The notes beneath the pieces are model-generated. The model ran no database searches. It saw only the letters and a program-made list of their open reading frames with translations, and was not told the origin of the DNA. The position numbers and the translations under genes are program-made. From Puffinus mauretanicus (taxonomy: Eukaryota; Chordata; Aves; Procellariiformes; Procellariidae): 64,000 nt of DNA. Each line of letters starts with the position of its first letter. The stretch's first letter is position 1. This document shows positions 38,661-51,646 of this stretch, piece by piece. The DNA is taken from positions 124,001 to 188,000 of the forward strand of contig JAJKFH010000336.1 in NCBI GenBank assembly GCA_023333565.1, written 5' to 3'.

Positions 38661-39482
38661 ACCTTTTTTTTCCTTTCTTTTTAACACTCCCAGTCATTTC
38701 TCTTTCATATATGGGTTGTTCTCCATCAGTTGGCAGGTGACAGTAACACATGCAGAATTTGAATTTCTTTCCTGCTGTGCAAAGTCTTTAGCACCACGTC
38801 CGTGTGCAAATTCAACCCACCCAACCAGCTTGTGTACCACAAGATGCTGTTTGTCTTCCATTAGACAACCCAAACCCCTCTCATAGGTATCAGTGGACGT
38901 AACACATGAATATTTAACATGGCGCTTGCAGCTCCCTCGGATCTGTATTGCAACATGCCACTGATGACCTTTCCATCAGGTGTTCAGAGCAATTCTTGTC
39001 CCGTGATGTGATTTAATATTTCCAGTTACCCTTCACGATTCTGAGAATACATGTTTTATAGCTCCTCACCTCTTAGACATCTCACTTGAAGTACAAAGTC
39101 TCCTGTGAAGTATCACTGAAATCACAGCAAGGAAGTTTTGGAGAAAGGGGCAATAGCAAGTTAAAGTCCTGATGGGACTGGTTTCTTAAGGAAAATTAAG
39201 GTAGCTAAATGTGTTGGGTTTGGCCCAAGAAAAACTAAAAAGTAAAGTGTTACATGTAAAGTAACATTAAAGATAAACAGTGGAGAACTGCAAAGAGGAT
39301 TATCACTAGAGGAAGTGAAATGGAACCAAGCAAAAGAAAATTTTGATAAAACATCAAATTAAAAACAGAACAATGGTGCGATTTTCCTCATGGAATGGCT
39401 CTGCCCCCTTGCTTCAAACATCTAGCACAGAGCAGCTCAACAGACTCTGTCAGGGAATAATTCTGTCATGGTAGGGTATAAT

Positions 39483-39519
39483 ATATATACATACGTGTAT
39501 ATACATATCGGGGGGAGGG
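39483..39519. other. TATATACA-TACG-TGTATATA palindrome next to a G-run
   Basis: An 8-bp perfect inverted repeat with a 4-base centre, embedded in alternating AT sequence and followed directly by CGGGGGGAGGGG. It may extrude or melt easily. No function is visible. Confidence 0.6.
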
Positions 39520-42500
39520 GATAAATTTAATCTATGATGAAGTCCTCTAAGCAGGCCACATTCAGAGGTGAAAAGCACTTTAGGAGCCTCAGAAAAATGG
39601 GATTTATTATGTAAAATGCTTGTGTTTGGGAATTACTAAACAAATATAAATGATAATAGGGAGCTTGGCAGTGGTTAGCCACTCCAGGGAGTCCTCCATC
39701 CTTGCCATTTGGATACTGAAAACAAGGACTGTAAATAGGAGCAAATGAACACACTTGTAATAGAAGAGGAAAATGCATATGGTAATGAGCCAGCAAAGCC
39801 TCAGCAAGACCAAGGGGAGCAGTGATGTGCGGCTAGGGGACTGCCACAGCACGGCAGGGACTCGCTGGAAAAATTGGCCTCGTACTATGCCAGGAGGAAA
39901 CCAACTCTCCAGAGCTGCCATGGGCCCTAGAAAAAGGAGACTGTTGCTGGGTAATTGATAGAGGTAGCTTTCATTCCACATGGAGGATTTGGACTGGTGG
40001 GGAAGCTCTTTGAGTCCCCAGCAGTCCTCTGGCAGTAAAATGTGCCAAAAGAAGAGCTTCTGCAATCCCTTGCCGGATGTAACTCATTCTCTGGGATATT
40101 TTCCTCTGTCCAGCAAGTTAGTAGGCCATATTCCATGTCCTTTGTCCACGTGGGCTTGGGAAGCTGACTCTGAAACAGGTATGGAGAGCGAAATTGCCTT
40201 TTCTGTTGCTCTTTAATAAGGTAAGCCAAGCAAACATAAAAAAGCCTAACACAAATGAACAGAGCAACCAGACTGCACCTCCCTTGCACTTCATTATCAC
40301 CGCGTTCACTTGATGCGGCCACTCCTCATCAGCTATCCCTCAGCCCCACAAACTGTGGCCCACCGCTTTATTGTGACTTGCCTGGGTAGGCTGTCCTCGC
40401 TGACCACCCTCGCTCCAGTGGGGATGCTCCAGCAGCCGTGGAAGCACCACCTTTCCCAGGACACGTTGCAGAATGTTCTGATGACTCACTTGTTGATAAA
40501 AACCACATTTGCTCAGAAAAGCCCCTAAAGTATGGCTTTAGCAAGCTGTGAGTAAAAATGAGTTTGCAGCATACAGTCATTTGCTTTCCAGCCCAGGAGA
40601 CCTTGGGCCGCCAGCACACCACTCACCAGACAGCAGAAGGTCGTCTCCCATGTTTCTGCCCGCTTGTTTCCACTCCGTGCTACACAGGTACATCAGCAGT
40701 CGCCTTACCCATGGTCACGGAGAGTGACGCTGCTGCAGCTGAGGTGGCCCTAGTTCTCTGCGTGGTGCAATTAGCTCTTGTGCCTCAGTCCTATATAAGA
40801 ATAAGGAAATAAAGAGGAACACTAATAGGGCACTAGCTATAGTCCCTTGTCCAAATTACAGTCTTTCGGGAGCATTAATCATCTAGAAAGCAGTTTACCT
40901 TCCAGGCTGCGGGGGAGAACAAGTGCCCCAGCACTGCCCAAGCTTCAACATCAAACGGTCAACCTGGGGACTGTGGACACACAGGAGGGAGAATCAGGAC
41001 CTCGTGTACTACCTGGCTCTTCTGCACCCTCTGTGTTACTGCAGGACCTGCCCTTCGCAGGCCTGCAGCGTGAAGGAAGGTGGTGTCTCCACCACACAGC
41101 TGTTTTTCACCAGAAGCTTTGGTTTTTTTAATGATGAACAGTCACAACCGAGCCACATTGTTCCTGCCTGTCCTTCTCCTAACACCCTTCTCTTCTGGAG
41201 TACTAGGTTTTTATATTGCAAAGCTGCAAAAGCCTGAAAGTCTAGCAGAAACAAGAAGAACCCCAGACACCTCAGCCTCTGCCTCCTTTCCCTGCTTTGA
41301 AGCCTTATTCTGCAATGCCACACTCCACCATCCTGGACTGCTCAGTTCAGATACGTGCATCCAGACACGACCCTTGCTCTTGTCTCCTCGGAGCTACAGC
41401 CCTCTTCCCCTCCCCTATTTTTTTCCTTCATCAGCAAAGAACGACTATGTGTTTACTGGCTGGCTGCATCATTTCTTCCAGGAGCAGCAGCCTCCCAGTC
41501 CCTTCCTGAGGCATCACCAGCCATCACCGATGTTTCTGCTCCCCCTCAATACTTGTCAGCTGCCAAGTCCCTTCAGAGATGCTGAGAAATCAATCGTGCC
41601 CCCTCCACATTGCCCTTTCGCTACTGGAACTGGCCCAGAAATCTTTATTTTCCCCACAAAAATCCTCTTTAGAAAAATCTTTGACCAAGAGTTTAAGAGC
41701 ACCTTAAAAAGAAATCTTTTCTTTTCTTTAGACCTCCTCCTTTCATGGAGGAGAGGGGGTTGCAAATGAAAAACTTCAGTTCCCTTTATTGAACACCTGG
41801 GTCGTGAAGGGAACAGGCAGTGAGAGAAGGGTTTTTTATTTGTCTCCAGGGAAAGAAAGTGGAGGAGCTGGAGGAAAGAGACAAGTAAACAAAAGTAAAA
41901 ATAAAGCTATTTTGTGTGATTTTGCATTAATTTTCTTTTAATAGGCAAACACAGCATTTCAAAGTAAGTTTTCCTTCAGAGGCCTTTCATTAAGAACAGT
42001 CACATTTCTGTGACACTACCTGTAAACAGATTTTTTTCTTTTCCAATGATTTATAGCTAGTTTATTTATTCGTGATATAGCAGTTTAGTTTGCTATGCTC
42101 AATTAAATCGGCTTATGGCTTCGTTCTTTTGATTTTTATAGCTCTAGCATCAACTAGAAGCAATTTGCAATGGGAGGGCAAAAGAAGCAAGTTACAGCCT
42201 AAAAAGAAGTCAAATAAACCATTTAATATCCACCCGTAAATACAAGAATATCCTTCCTTTCCATACCCCTTATATTCCATACCCCAAATATTCCTTACTA
42301 CCAGCTATTGACCATAAAAGGTGCATTTTGGGTTCAGGCTTCCTGCTTTTCTTAAGTATTCGCATGACAGCATCCTTTTGCTTTACCACATCCACTTGTG
42401 TACCAGACCTCTGGCAGAGCACTCATTTTTCTGATTCAGAAACAATTTTCCAGCGTAATTTCAAGATGTTCTCCATTAGAAAGATATATGTGTATGACAA

Positions 42501-44612
42501 ATTCCTGATATATTGGCTTTTCTTTTTATATGTAAACAAGCACGGCTATACAAATTCCAATGATAAGTAGCCCTGTGGCCAGCCATGCTCTGAAGCTTGC
42601 TGCACAAAGCATTACTCACCACTACTTTCTGAAGAGACACAGGCAGATGTTTTAGACTTCGGCCAGCTTGAAGAAAACCGAAGGCACGTGGGAAGAGGGC
42701 TGCTAGATCAATGCGTGCTAGGCTGCTTCTGTTGCGGTTGAAATTTGTGTATCTACTTCTTTCCTTTGCAGAGAGACTCTGGCACTTTCCTGTCATGAAA
42801 CGTTAATCCCATGTTGATCTACCTCTTGTAGGGTTTTTATTCTGCGGGGCAATGCTGTGATCCGCGTGCTTCCCAGAAAGAAATCAGAAGCAATAAGCAA
42901 GGCCTCTGGTGCAGTCAATGAAATGTCGGGCACTGCCCTCATGTCTGTGCCTGGTCAGGACTGGGGCAAAGGAAATAAATAACCTTAATAAGCATTTCCT
43001 TCTTTAAAAGACTGCTTTATCATAAGATGTCTTTGCCTATTTTAATTGATTACAGTTTTGCAGAAGAAAGGGATATCAACGCTGACGTCATTTTGACCTC
43101 ATGGCAAAGAGGTCAGGGAGTACAGTCAGACATCCCATGTATTTAATGCAGTGGAAATATTCCTGTAGGATGTGAACCGCACCAGAAAAAAAACATTGTG
43201 CTTTGGCAACACCTGGCTAACCTGGTTAAATTCTTTTTTTAACTAAATAGTTGGTTACTGGAAAGAACCAATGAAAACAGGGTCCGCCCCAAGGCAGTGA
43301 GTACCTTTAGGAGTCTTTAAATAAGGCAATAACTCCATTAAATTACAAGTGCTTCTGTCCTTCCTGGCAAATCTCTTCCAGCTGAATCTTCTCCCCCCTT
43401 CAGATCTAGGGAAGAAAAGTTGCAGAGCATCTTCCAGCAGTCTGAAGAAGAAAAATATTTGTGGAAAAGTAATAATAACACACATCCCTGCCCTAACACC
43501 AGGCATAAGTCTGAAAAAGGCCAGTTCTAGTCAAACAACGTGTTGCTGACCCGAGGCACAAATTGATAGGTAGCAAAATTTGGGCCTTTTATGGAGTTGG
43601 TACCAACACGCAACCAGCCAGTACATGTAACGTACTTGTGATGAGGCACTCAGCTGAAGCTGTAGGCTGTCCTGTTCCTCACGCCATGTCAGCAGTGCCA
43701 GAGGCCAGGGTGAATTCGCTTGGAGGATGTACACCAGACAGGTACAACTTTGGTCGCTGTGCTCTTGCAAAGACCAGTGTACGCACAGCTCCAGGGCTAA
43801 GCTCAAGCACCTGAGACTGGACCCTATGCCCAATAGAGGTACAACTACATCCTTCCACCACGTTATTTTATATATCATTACCAGAGGACTGTCGCTTAAA
43901 AAATAAAGGCAGAAATTCTCAGCAAGTCCTTTCACATGTCTCATCATGTTTGAGCATTTATAGCACCTATAGCGGTTTCCAATACTGGGAAGTTTGAATT
44001 ATCATACTGAGACTAAACCTAGCATCCATAACTTGCACAGAGCGTATCAAGATGGGTTGTTGGACTACAAAAAACTAACTAAGCCCTCACTGGTGCTCTT
44101 CTTGATTTATGGAATATCTCTACGTTACTTCACTCCCCAGTGTGAGTGCTAAAACATGGCGTTTTGTTTCAGTGTTTTAAATTTTTGCTGCTCAGTACCG
44201 ACAAGACACGAAACTTCAGCCTTTCATCTGTAAAGCCTTCCTTTGCAAAGCTGCACTCTACAAAGCTACCATTGTCCATCTTAACGATTCTCTTGCATGA
44301 TTTTTTGATGATTAACTATCTTCAGATTATTTATAAAGCCATTTCATTTATCAAGTCCATTTCCTCCAAGCAAAGAAATGTTAAAAGAGAGCCAGGATGA
44401 AAGCAGAGGAACAGACACCCTTGTTCTAGCGGCTCCACAGCACCTGGGGTGAAACAGCTCTGAGGGAGGGACAATTCTTCCTCTAAAATACTGACAGAGG
44501 CACAAAGGAGGCGAGGTGCCTCTCTTTGGCCCCACAAAAGCTCTGTGAGAAGTTCAGGACAACACCGGCAGTGTCAGAGATCCCTCTTTTCGCATCCCCA
44601 CTTCTCTTTCTT

Positions 44613-44639
44613 CCCCTACCCTCAGCCCCTCCCCCCCCC
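44613..44639 (-). other. Strong G-quadruplex motif on the minus strand
   Basis: The plus strand has C runs at 44613-44616, 44619-44621, 44626-44629 and 44631-44639. On the minus strand these are four G runs with loops of 1, 4 and 2 bases, a tight canonical G4. Confidence 0.8.
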
Positions 44640-45999
44640 ATAGCACCAGAGAGGGAAGGACAAGGCAAAGCCAGACAAAATTAAAAAATCGGTAGCCAAA
44701 ATCTGCATCTTAGTGTATCTATTGACATGGTCTAGAATTAGGTGCAAAGCTTAAAGGGGGGGAAAAAAACAGAAAGAGGAGGAAAAAAACACGCACAAAT
44801 AACTTTATAATGGCATTAGACACTGAGTGGGAAAGAAAGGTTAGCAGCTTTTGTCCCCTCCACACCTTTTTTAAATAGCAAGCCAGTGGAGTATTCTTTG
44901 AAAGCAGATAAGCCTGGATATTTCTATTAGGAATTACTGGGAGTAAGTTGCTAATGCTATTACTTTTCTAGACCCATTATCTGAGATTTGCTCTCACTTG
45001 CCCCCCCACCTACTTGAGGCAATCGTTGAAGAATTTTATTGAAAAAAAAAATAAAATTCAATCACCATTTCAAAGGCTTTTTCTTGGCTTCTTTTTTTTT
45101 TTTTCCCCCAAAGAGAATATAAAGGTTCCACTATCACAATGGCTCTCTCCATGGAAATTATCAGAAATATACCTCAGATATTGGAATCTGGAAAACAGAA
45201 GAAAGGCTGGAAGTGTGACCACTGTGCCGTAAAAAAAAAAAATCTTCATATAGTAACTGTCTCAATCAGCTTGCTTAGACTTCACAGTATTTCCAGCCTT
45301 ATGAATTTCCCAGGCTTGAAAACATTTATCTCAGCAGGTTGCAGAGCTTTCTGCTTCTGTCTTTATTACGTGTAGTTGGACTGTCTTCATTTCTTGTTTG
45401 CAGGGGGTTGTTTTCATAGGCGACTACTGGTTTTTTTGAAAGATTCATGATCTTTCCTGTGCCAGTGCACAAGCCATCGCATCACTGAAGGGCAGGAGGA
45501 GTTTTTACCCAAATATAGCTGCCCTCCAAATGTCTAACACAGAATCACTTTAAAGTAACTCTGTTAGACACATTGTTTTACATTAACACTTTTTTCTTTT
45601 TCTTTGCAAATAAAAAGGGTATCTCTGCCTTGACTTGTAATCATGGAGAGATGTGGATTTGCAACTAAATATAATCTTTACGGTAAACTTGGTATCTCTC
45701 CTCCACCCTCCAGAAATATTCTTTAATTTAGCATGCATTTGTTCGGAGTCTTACTTCACATATCAGAAAATGATTACTGAAACTTCTTACTTACTTTCTT
45801 ACACAATTTAGTCACTATTTTCATTTAGGCACTTTGAAATGGAATTTCATACAGAATTTAGCACGCAGAAAGCCAGATGAGCACGCGCACACACCCCCTC
45901 CATACACAGCATCAGACACTCAGACACCCAAATGAAAGAGTATTTTAAAATGAAAAATAACAGAGCCTAAAAAATTCTGAAAAGAAAGTTATTTGACCT

Positions 46000-47060
46000 G
46001 TTTCTGCGTGCACCCACCAAGACTCCTGAGCTGGTGGATGTCCCCCACCCCGTGTACCAGGAAAACTCACATCCCATCCGGATAAACCCCCCAGGCCGGC
46101 TCCCCAGGAGCGTGCTCTACGTGAGACCCACGGCGGCTCTGTCTAGGAGAGCTGGTTATGTTTTGAAACTGCTTCACATTCAGTGAGCTCTGGGGACGCG
46201 CTGGTGGCTTTATAATAGATGCCTTTACCCCGGCTGAGCCTCGGCAAACATCCCTGTCTCAGCAGGCACACGCTGCAGAGCAAAACAAAGCACACTGCTT
46301 TGTGGGCCGAAGGTAGAGACTTTTGGAAAAGCCAGAATTAAAAAAAAAAAACCCACAAAAAAAAAAAAAACAAGGAGAAAACAAGAAGCAATAACTTCAG
46401 GAACGGTTTCAGCAGAGCTGGAGGGGGAGAGAGTTGCAGAAGTTTTATTCCAGGTCTCCGAAGCAGCGGAGCTGCTCCCCCGGCGTAGGCGGGTGTTGTG
46501 GAGCGGTGGGCTGAGCCTGGCGTCTTCCCTACAAGCAGACCCAACAACGTTAATCGCACGCCCCCACGAACATACGTTCCCGGTTAGAAACGAGCCTGCT
46601 TACGCGAGGAAGAGGTTGAAGGCCACTCGGGGGGGCGGCTGGTGGGGGCAGAGGAGGGGGACGGCTGCTCCCGAGGGCTGCCTCCGCCCGTCCCCCACAA
46701 ACACCACCATCAATCAGTTCCCGAGCCAGGAAGCCACACCGGGTCGTCCTGGCCAAAACCGAGTAAGGATTTGGGCAGCACGGTGCCCAAGGGACGTGCT
46801 GACCATGCTCACACCTCTCCAGCTGCTCTCGCCCCAGCTCCTCTCCTCTTCCCCCATCCCCTTGCACAGCCAGGCCCACAGGGACCCCCACAGCAGCAGC
46901 ACCTCCCCGGAGGCACCTTCCCCCCCGCAGGAGCAGTGCCCGGACCCCGCCGCGGGGCTGCGAGGGCACGCTTTCCTGCAGAGACCATTGCCGGCCATAC
47001 GGGCTTGCAGCACGTGGCAGCTCCCTGCCACCACTGCCTGGCAGGGCACGAGGACCACCT
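46000..47060. other. GC-rich block with CpG-island-like core (46,440-47,060)
   Basis: About 40 CpGs by hand count in the 620-bp core, at roughly 60-65% GC. This gives an observed/expected ratio near 0.6-0.7, within the usual CpG-island definition. A GC-rich shoulder at 46,000-46,260 has about 14 more. The surrounding DNA is AT-rich and CpG-poor. Frames of 114 to 202 codons are open on both strands, as GC content alone predicts, and none shows a known domain. Bird CpG islands usually mark promoters or developmental regulatory regions, so this is the best candidate for an unannotated transcription start in the window. Confidence 0.55.
46629..46660 (+). other. G-rich cluster within the CpG-rich block
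   Basis: G runs of 7 (46629-46635), 5 (46644-46648) and 5 (46656-46660), the first long enough to split into two. Loops of 7-8 bases allow a G-quadruplex, a common feature of GC-rich promoters. Confidence 0.5.
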
Positions 47061-47289
47061 CATCCAGAAACAGTGGGTTTCCTTGCTATCAATCAATCTA
47101 GTTTGCAAAACACCTTCTTTTAAAAAATAAAAAATAAAAATCCTCATTAGGGGGCAGCAAGCCAAAGCAACCGTTAAAACACATCCTCACAGAAAGATAA
47201 ATATGAAAATAAACTTGCAGCAATTCGCTTACTAGAGCTGTCAAATCACAGAAAGAATATTTTCAGAGAGGAGCATACTTCCAGCTATT

Positions 47290-47422
47290 AGTTAATTTTC
47301 CAGTACACCAAGTCAGGCTATTCGCTGATGGATTTTGCCATGTTTGATTGTCAATCAGTTAAAAACCTCTCCCCTTCCTTGGGAAGTACTGGTTGTCCAC
47401 AGTCATTTCTCCAAAGATAATG
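47290..47422 (+). repeat. Diverged direct repeat, copy A
   Basis: About 130 bp that aligns in the same orientation with 48370-48493. Shared blocks include GCTGATGGATTTTG, TTGATT, GTTAAAAA and GGAAGTACTGGTTG. Copy A has about 10 extra bases (CCCCTTCC region). By eye the copies are roughly 75-80% identical, and flanks are unrelated. Either an old local duplication or two fragments of an ancient dispersed repeat. Confidence 0.75.
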
Positions 47423-48369
47423 CGAGCAGGATTTCCATAAACTGTTCGCTTCAGCTTGCCGATAGACAATTAATTCTTAAACCACTAATACTGGATTTGC
47501 TTCTGCGCTCGGATGAGAGGAAATCTGAGATATCGGAAAGTAATAAGGAAATATCCTTGTTCATGCTCAAATACCCTTTGCTGCATGCAAATCTGGCTAA
47601 GTACGCGAAGAGGCTGCCGCTGAAAAGTCAGCACAAATGTCTGCAGTTAATCAAAAATTGCTTATGAGCAAAATTGAAGTGAACATTTTGTGCTGCTACT
47701 AGGATTGCAAATGAGGGTTTCTTGATTGGACTGGCTCCAGGCCAGCAACAAATGGATTTTCTAGAGCCACCAAGTTTATAATGAGTTTTGTTCCAGGGGA
47801 AAGTTGTGAGCAGGAGGGGGGATCACCACCAACACGCATGTCCGTAGCTCTCCCCGTAGCAGGTCAGCACCCAGGTGCCCACACTCATCCAGCCCTTGCT
47901 TCCATTTGCGTCTCATGGGTGGAGTCTGTCACTCTCACAAGCACTCGGCGACGATCCTGCTAGGCCTGGGAGCTGCTCTGGAAGGCGTCCAGGCAACATC
48001 CCCGTGAATGGCAGACTACATATTTTGAAAAGGATTTTCCAAAATGCTCTAAAATTTGGCTTAACTCCCACTGAATTCACAGTGAAAATAAACCCCATCC
48101 ACGGGACCCAGAAAGTACAAATTTTGGACAGTGTCAATGCTTCCTCTGGGCAGGGGGGGGAGAAGGGAAGGCATTGTCTACTCCAGCATCTGCTCCACCT
48201 CTCCTCGCCTCTGAGAGACCTTCTTCTCTTCTGCCCTCAGCACTGTGTGGTCTCTTACTCCTGTGCCAAGCTGCCTCTGTAGGTACCGCCGTTGTGTGCT
48301 GGCAGCACTTCATACCCACTTTCTGTAGGAATAAACTCACAAGGAGCAAGGCAGTGAGAAGTCAGAGAA
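47423..48369. other. Unique DNA between the paired repeats
   Basis: Contains the reverse octamer ATGCAAAT (about 47585) in a stretch of slow-evolving appearance (47,420-47,740), and a G-rich cluster at 48148-48167. The plus-strand frame 47335-47667 (110 codons) overlaps copy A and has no recognisable domain. Confidence 0.45.
48148..48167 (+). other. G-rich cluster, possible G-quadruplex
   Basis: GGG, CA, a run of eight G, AGAA, GGG. The long run can supply two tetrads' worth of tracts. Confidence 0.5.
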
Positions 48370-48493
48370 TAGGTAATTCTCCAGTTCGCTCAGTAAGGTT
48401 ATTTGCTGATGGATTTTGACATGCTTGATTACCAATCTGTTAAAAAATTTCTTTGGAAGTACTGGTTGCCCGCCACCATTTCCCCAAATGATG
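48370..48493 (+). repeat. Diverged direct repeat, copy B
   Basis: Partner of 47290-47422, same orientation, about 1.08 kb downstream. It lacks the internal C-rich insertion. The shared core around GGAAGTACTGGTTGCC and the block at GCTGATGGATTTTGACATG make homology clear. Confidence 0.75.
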
Positions 48494-49490
48494 TTGTCAT
48501 GAGGACATTATGCAAGTGCCAGCTTATATATGGTAGGATCCCGGCAAAGACTCAGGTCTGAGACCTTTCTCGGGCTCTGCAGCAGCAGAAACAATACAAG
48601 ATTAGGACCTTAGTAGCTGACATAAATTGCCAGTAGCCTGCTGGTCACTAAACCAGATTTCAGGGACCCAAATTTGAAGGTTCCCAAGCACCCAGCTTGC
48701 TTCTGCTGGGTCGAGGTTTGGGTGGGTTTCTTGCCTGTAATACAGTGTCCTCCTGCAGTCACCATCTCCTTTGAAGGTAAGACATGAAGAACTATGACAA
48801 GAACTATGACACTGATGAGAAAATATGAATCTTCCCTGTGCAACTTCCACCTTGCCCCTTCAGTCCCAGCCAAGTCTCTTCCTCCTTCAGGCTACCTTGT
48901 GCCCCCTTACTCTCCTCCTCCAGGTAACACGTTCCCCGGCGATGTCTTGCAGCTCTTAAGTCCACTTCCCTCATGGCCCTGCCACGACTCATGTCTGTCA
49001 CGGGTCTTTGCTGCTCCTCACAGGTCGTATCCTCACAGAGATGCTGATCACCTCCCCTCATCCACAGAGTTGTAGACTCCGGGCAAGTTTCCCTCTCCCT
49101 GGAAACCCTAAGAGATGGCAATGACCATGGCAAAGAGGTACAGAAAATGGCAGTCCCCTCACCCCACTGGGGGCACTGGCATCTCCACTGGTGATAACGA
49201 GAAACGGCAGTCAGGCTGAGCTAGAGAAAACTGGCAATGATTAATAACAAGATCATAATAAAACGATGCCAGCTGGCAACAGCATCGTCTGTCGGTGGGC
49301 TGGATTTGCAGGGAGGGAACCTGCTGTCGTCTGTGTCTTGAAAAACTCAGAGGCCTGTAGGAATTGTGTATAGTGAGGATGCCAGCACACCTCCTCCTTT
49401 CCCCACCCTTGTCTTTGCCAACACAAGTCTTACCTTGCTCCCACAAACAAGTCACAGTCTGGCCACCACTTTGGCCAAGGTCGTGACTGG

Positions 49491-49554
49491 ACTAGTGGTC
49501 TGCAGAAGAAAAAATACAAGTTACTAGTGGTCTGCAGAAGAAAAAATATGAGTT
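49491..49554. repeat. 32-bp tandem duplication
   Basis: Two adjacent 32-bp units starting ACTAGTGGTCTGCAGAAG (49491-49522 and 49523-49554), differing at about two positions. Near identity implies a recent event. Confidence 0.92.
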
Positions 49555-51628
49555 TTTAAGGCTCACACTGAAGAACTCAGTAATATTACTGACTCTTATC
49601 TTCTGAGAGTTTGGCACAGGTGGGTACACAGAAGACACACCTTGGCAAATGGATTTCATGTGCAAGATGTGCAACAAGGGAATGAAATGTGAAACATGCA
49701 TAGTGATTTGCAGCTACAAATACAGTATTTTTTTAAGGAAAAGTCCATTTCAAAGACATTACCACCACTTGGAGTCACATACAACCACAATTTGCAGGAC
49801 TTTAAGCTTCTCAGATATCATCTGTGAAGACTATACTGTGACTTGGTCCTTGGGATACTCAATATATTAGCTCAGCTTAATAGCAAGCGGGTAACTTGAC
49901 AGTAGTTTCAGATTGTCACCCATCCGACAAAACTAGAAGAGCATTGCAAAAGTAAGTCACCTTGATGTAAAGCCTCAAACTGCTTGCTGAGCATACCAGA
50001 CCAGTCCAGGTGACAGCCAGCTCAACTAAGTACTTTTGCCTGGATTACACTATGGGGTTTTCAAGAAACTGTTTCAGAGAAGAGAAAAACATGCAATGAC
50101 ACACAGAGAGAGACCTGAAGAAGACAGTTCTTCCTAGGATCCCTTTGCAATATGATCATGCTTAAAATGATCAAGCTGTACACAGATTTCCTTATTACTA
50201 CTTTAATGTCCACATTCGTGTTTGCTTACAATGCAATTTATTGAATCTGTCTGATCATAGCTGGTATTGAATCTAATAGGCTATTCTGTGCAGATGTTAA
50301 AAGTTTGTAGAAACTGTATTTTTTGCAGTAACTTTTGAGATTTTTGTTTCTCCCATTCCAAAATAAAGGGAGGAATTATTTCAAAAAGTATATAAGAAAA
50401 GAATGAAAATATAATGTTGTACCAAATGGAAGGAGATTGTGGCTTTGGAACATGAATCAATTTCATGGATTTCAAATCGCTTTTTCTACTCACACACTCG
50501 AGATTCTTTCCCCACCTCCGCTCAAGAGAACAAGTAGGGATACAACTTCTAACATTTTTTTTATTATTTAAGAAACTTTTGCTATAGCAGATGACATAAA
50601 ATGTGTTAGCTGCCTACTTTTGCAGAGATGCGCAGTGAACTTCAGTAACATACTATGAGCTAAATTAAATTGTCTGCCAAAAGCAAGCAAACTTTTCTAG
50701 ACAATCTGTTATTTGACACACTGCAACCAGTAAAGCCTGTTGTACCATCTGCTCTGTATAAAGTGCATGGGACGTGTTTTACATGGTTTCTAAACTTAGC
50801 AGTGAGCCAGAGTCAACATTTCTACAGTGGGGATCCCCTATAAGAAATTCTATCAAGAGCTCTCGCCCTTTCAGCTTCATGTCCAAGATCCCAGAAAATC
50901 CCTTTCCCTATAGACTTCATTGCCCTTCCAGACAGACTCTACACCATCAGGAGAACCAGAAGACTTTTCAAAGCATATCTCGCTGGTGATCTCATGGGTA
51001 ACTTTAAGGACTAAGAAAGCACTGAGATCAAACCTGTGGCTCTTCAAGTTCTGTAACACTACTAGGATGCAAGCTTTACCGGTATTTGCGTACAGAAATT
51101 ACATGCTTAAATTTCTCTTACCTAAGATACGTTCATTTGGAAAAGTCTTGGTGTGAGGGCTGTATTCCTCTTGTGCTGTGATTGTCCCAAAAACAACCTC
51201 CAAGCTCCGCCTTAGGAGATGTTCAGCCTTCTGTCACTGTTTGCTATTGATGAAGGCCATCATCATGACAAGATTTCTTATACAGAAGTACGTGCACAAA
51301 CCCTGCAGAGCGCACAGAGAGCAAACCTGAGGTGTCACAACTATGAGGCATGTCCTACACACACCTGATTCTACTTGCGCACTGCAAACCTGGCACTTCT
51401 AGGAGAAGTTACACTGCTACATGTGACAATACAGCAGAGGGTACATTCCCACCAGTGCCAACTGGGAGACCGGTATCCAGAAATCCCACGCACGACCACA
51501 AAAAATCCCAGCGTACAACAACTGCATCAGAGGAGTCTGATCTGCAGGAGTTCTCAAACATCCAGAAATGTTCAAAAACTCCCTATTCAAGATTTTCCTG
51601 CCAAAAAGGGAACACATCCAGGAAAACT

Positions 51629-51646
51629 ACACACACACACACACAC
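51629..51646. repeat. (AC)9 dinucleotide repeat
   Basis: Nine uninterrupted AC units. Confidence 0.92.

Larger units (their letters stand above)
38661..45999. other. Unique non-coding DNA
   Basis: No supported gene. The plus-strand frame at 41080-41769 (229 codons) is the longest outside CR1, but it lies in CT-rich DNA that rarely contains stop codons and it shows no domain. Other items: an ATATAC/GTATAT palindrome followed by a G run (39480-39519), a minus-strand G4 motif at 44613-44639, and poly-T or poly-A tracts. Confidence 0.5.

Noticed and set aside
41080..41769. Plus-strand frame of 229 codons, the longest outside CR1
   Set aside because: It lies in CT-rich sequence that rarely contains stop codons. 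The translation is Ser/Pro/Leu/Phe-rich with no domain, and several other frames are open in the same place. No splice or start context supports it.
46493..47165. Overlapping frames of 114-202 codons on both strands in the CpG-rich block
   Set aside because: High GC suppresses stop codons in all frames. No recognisable domain, and composition follows the DNA bias.
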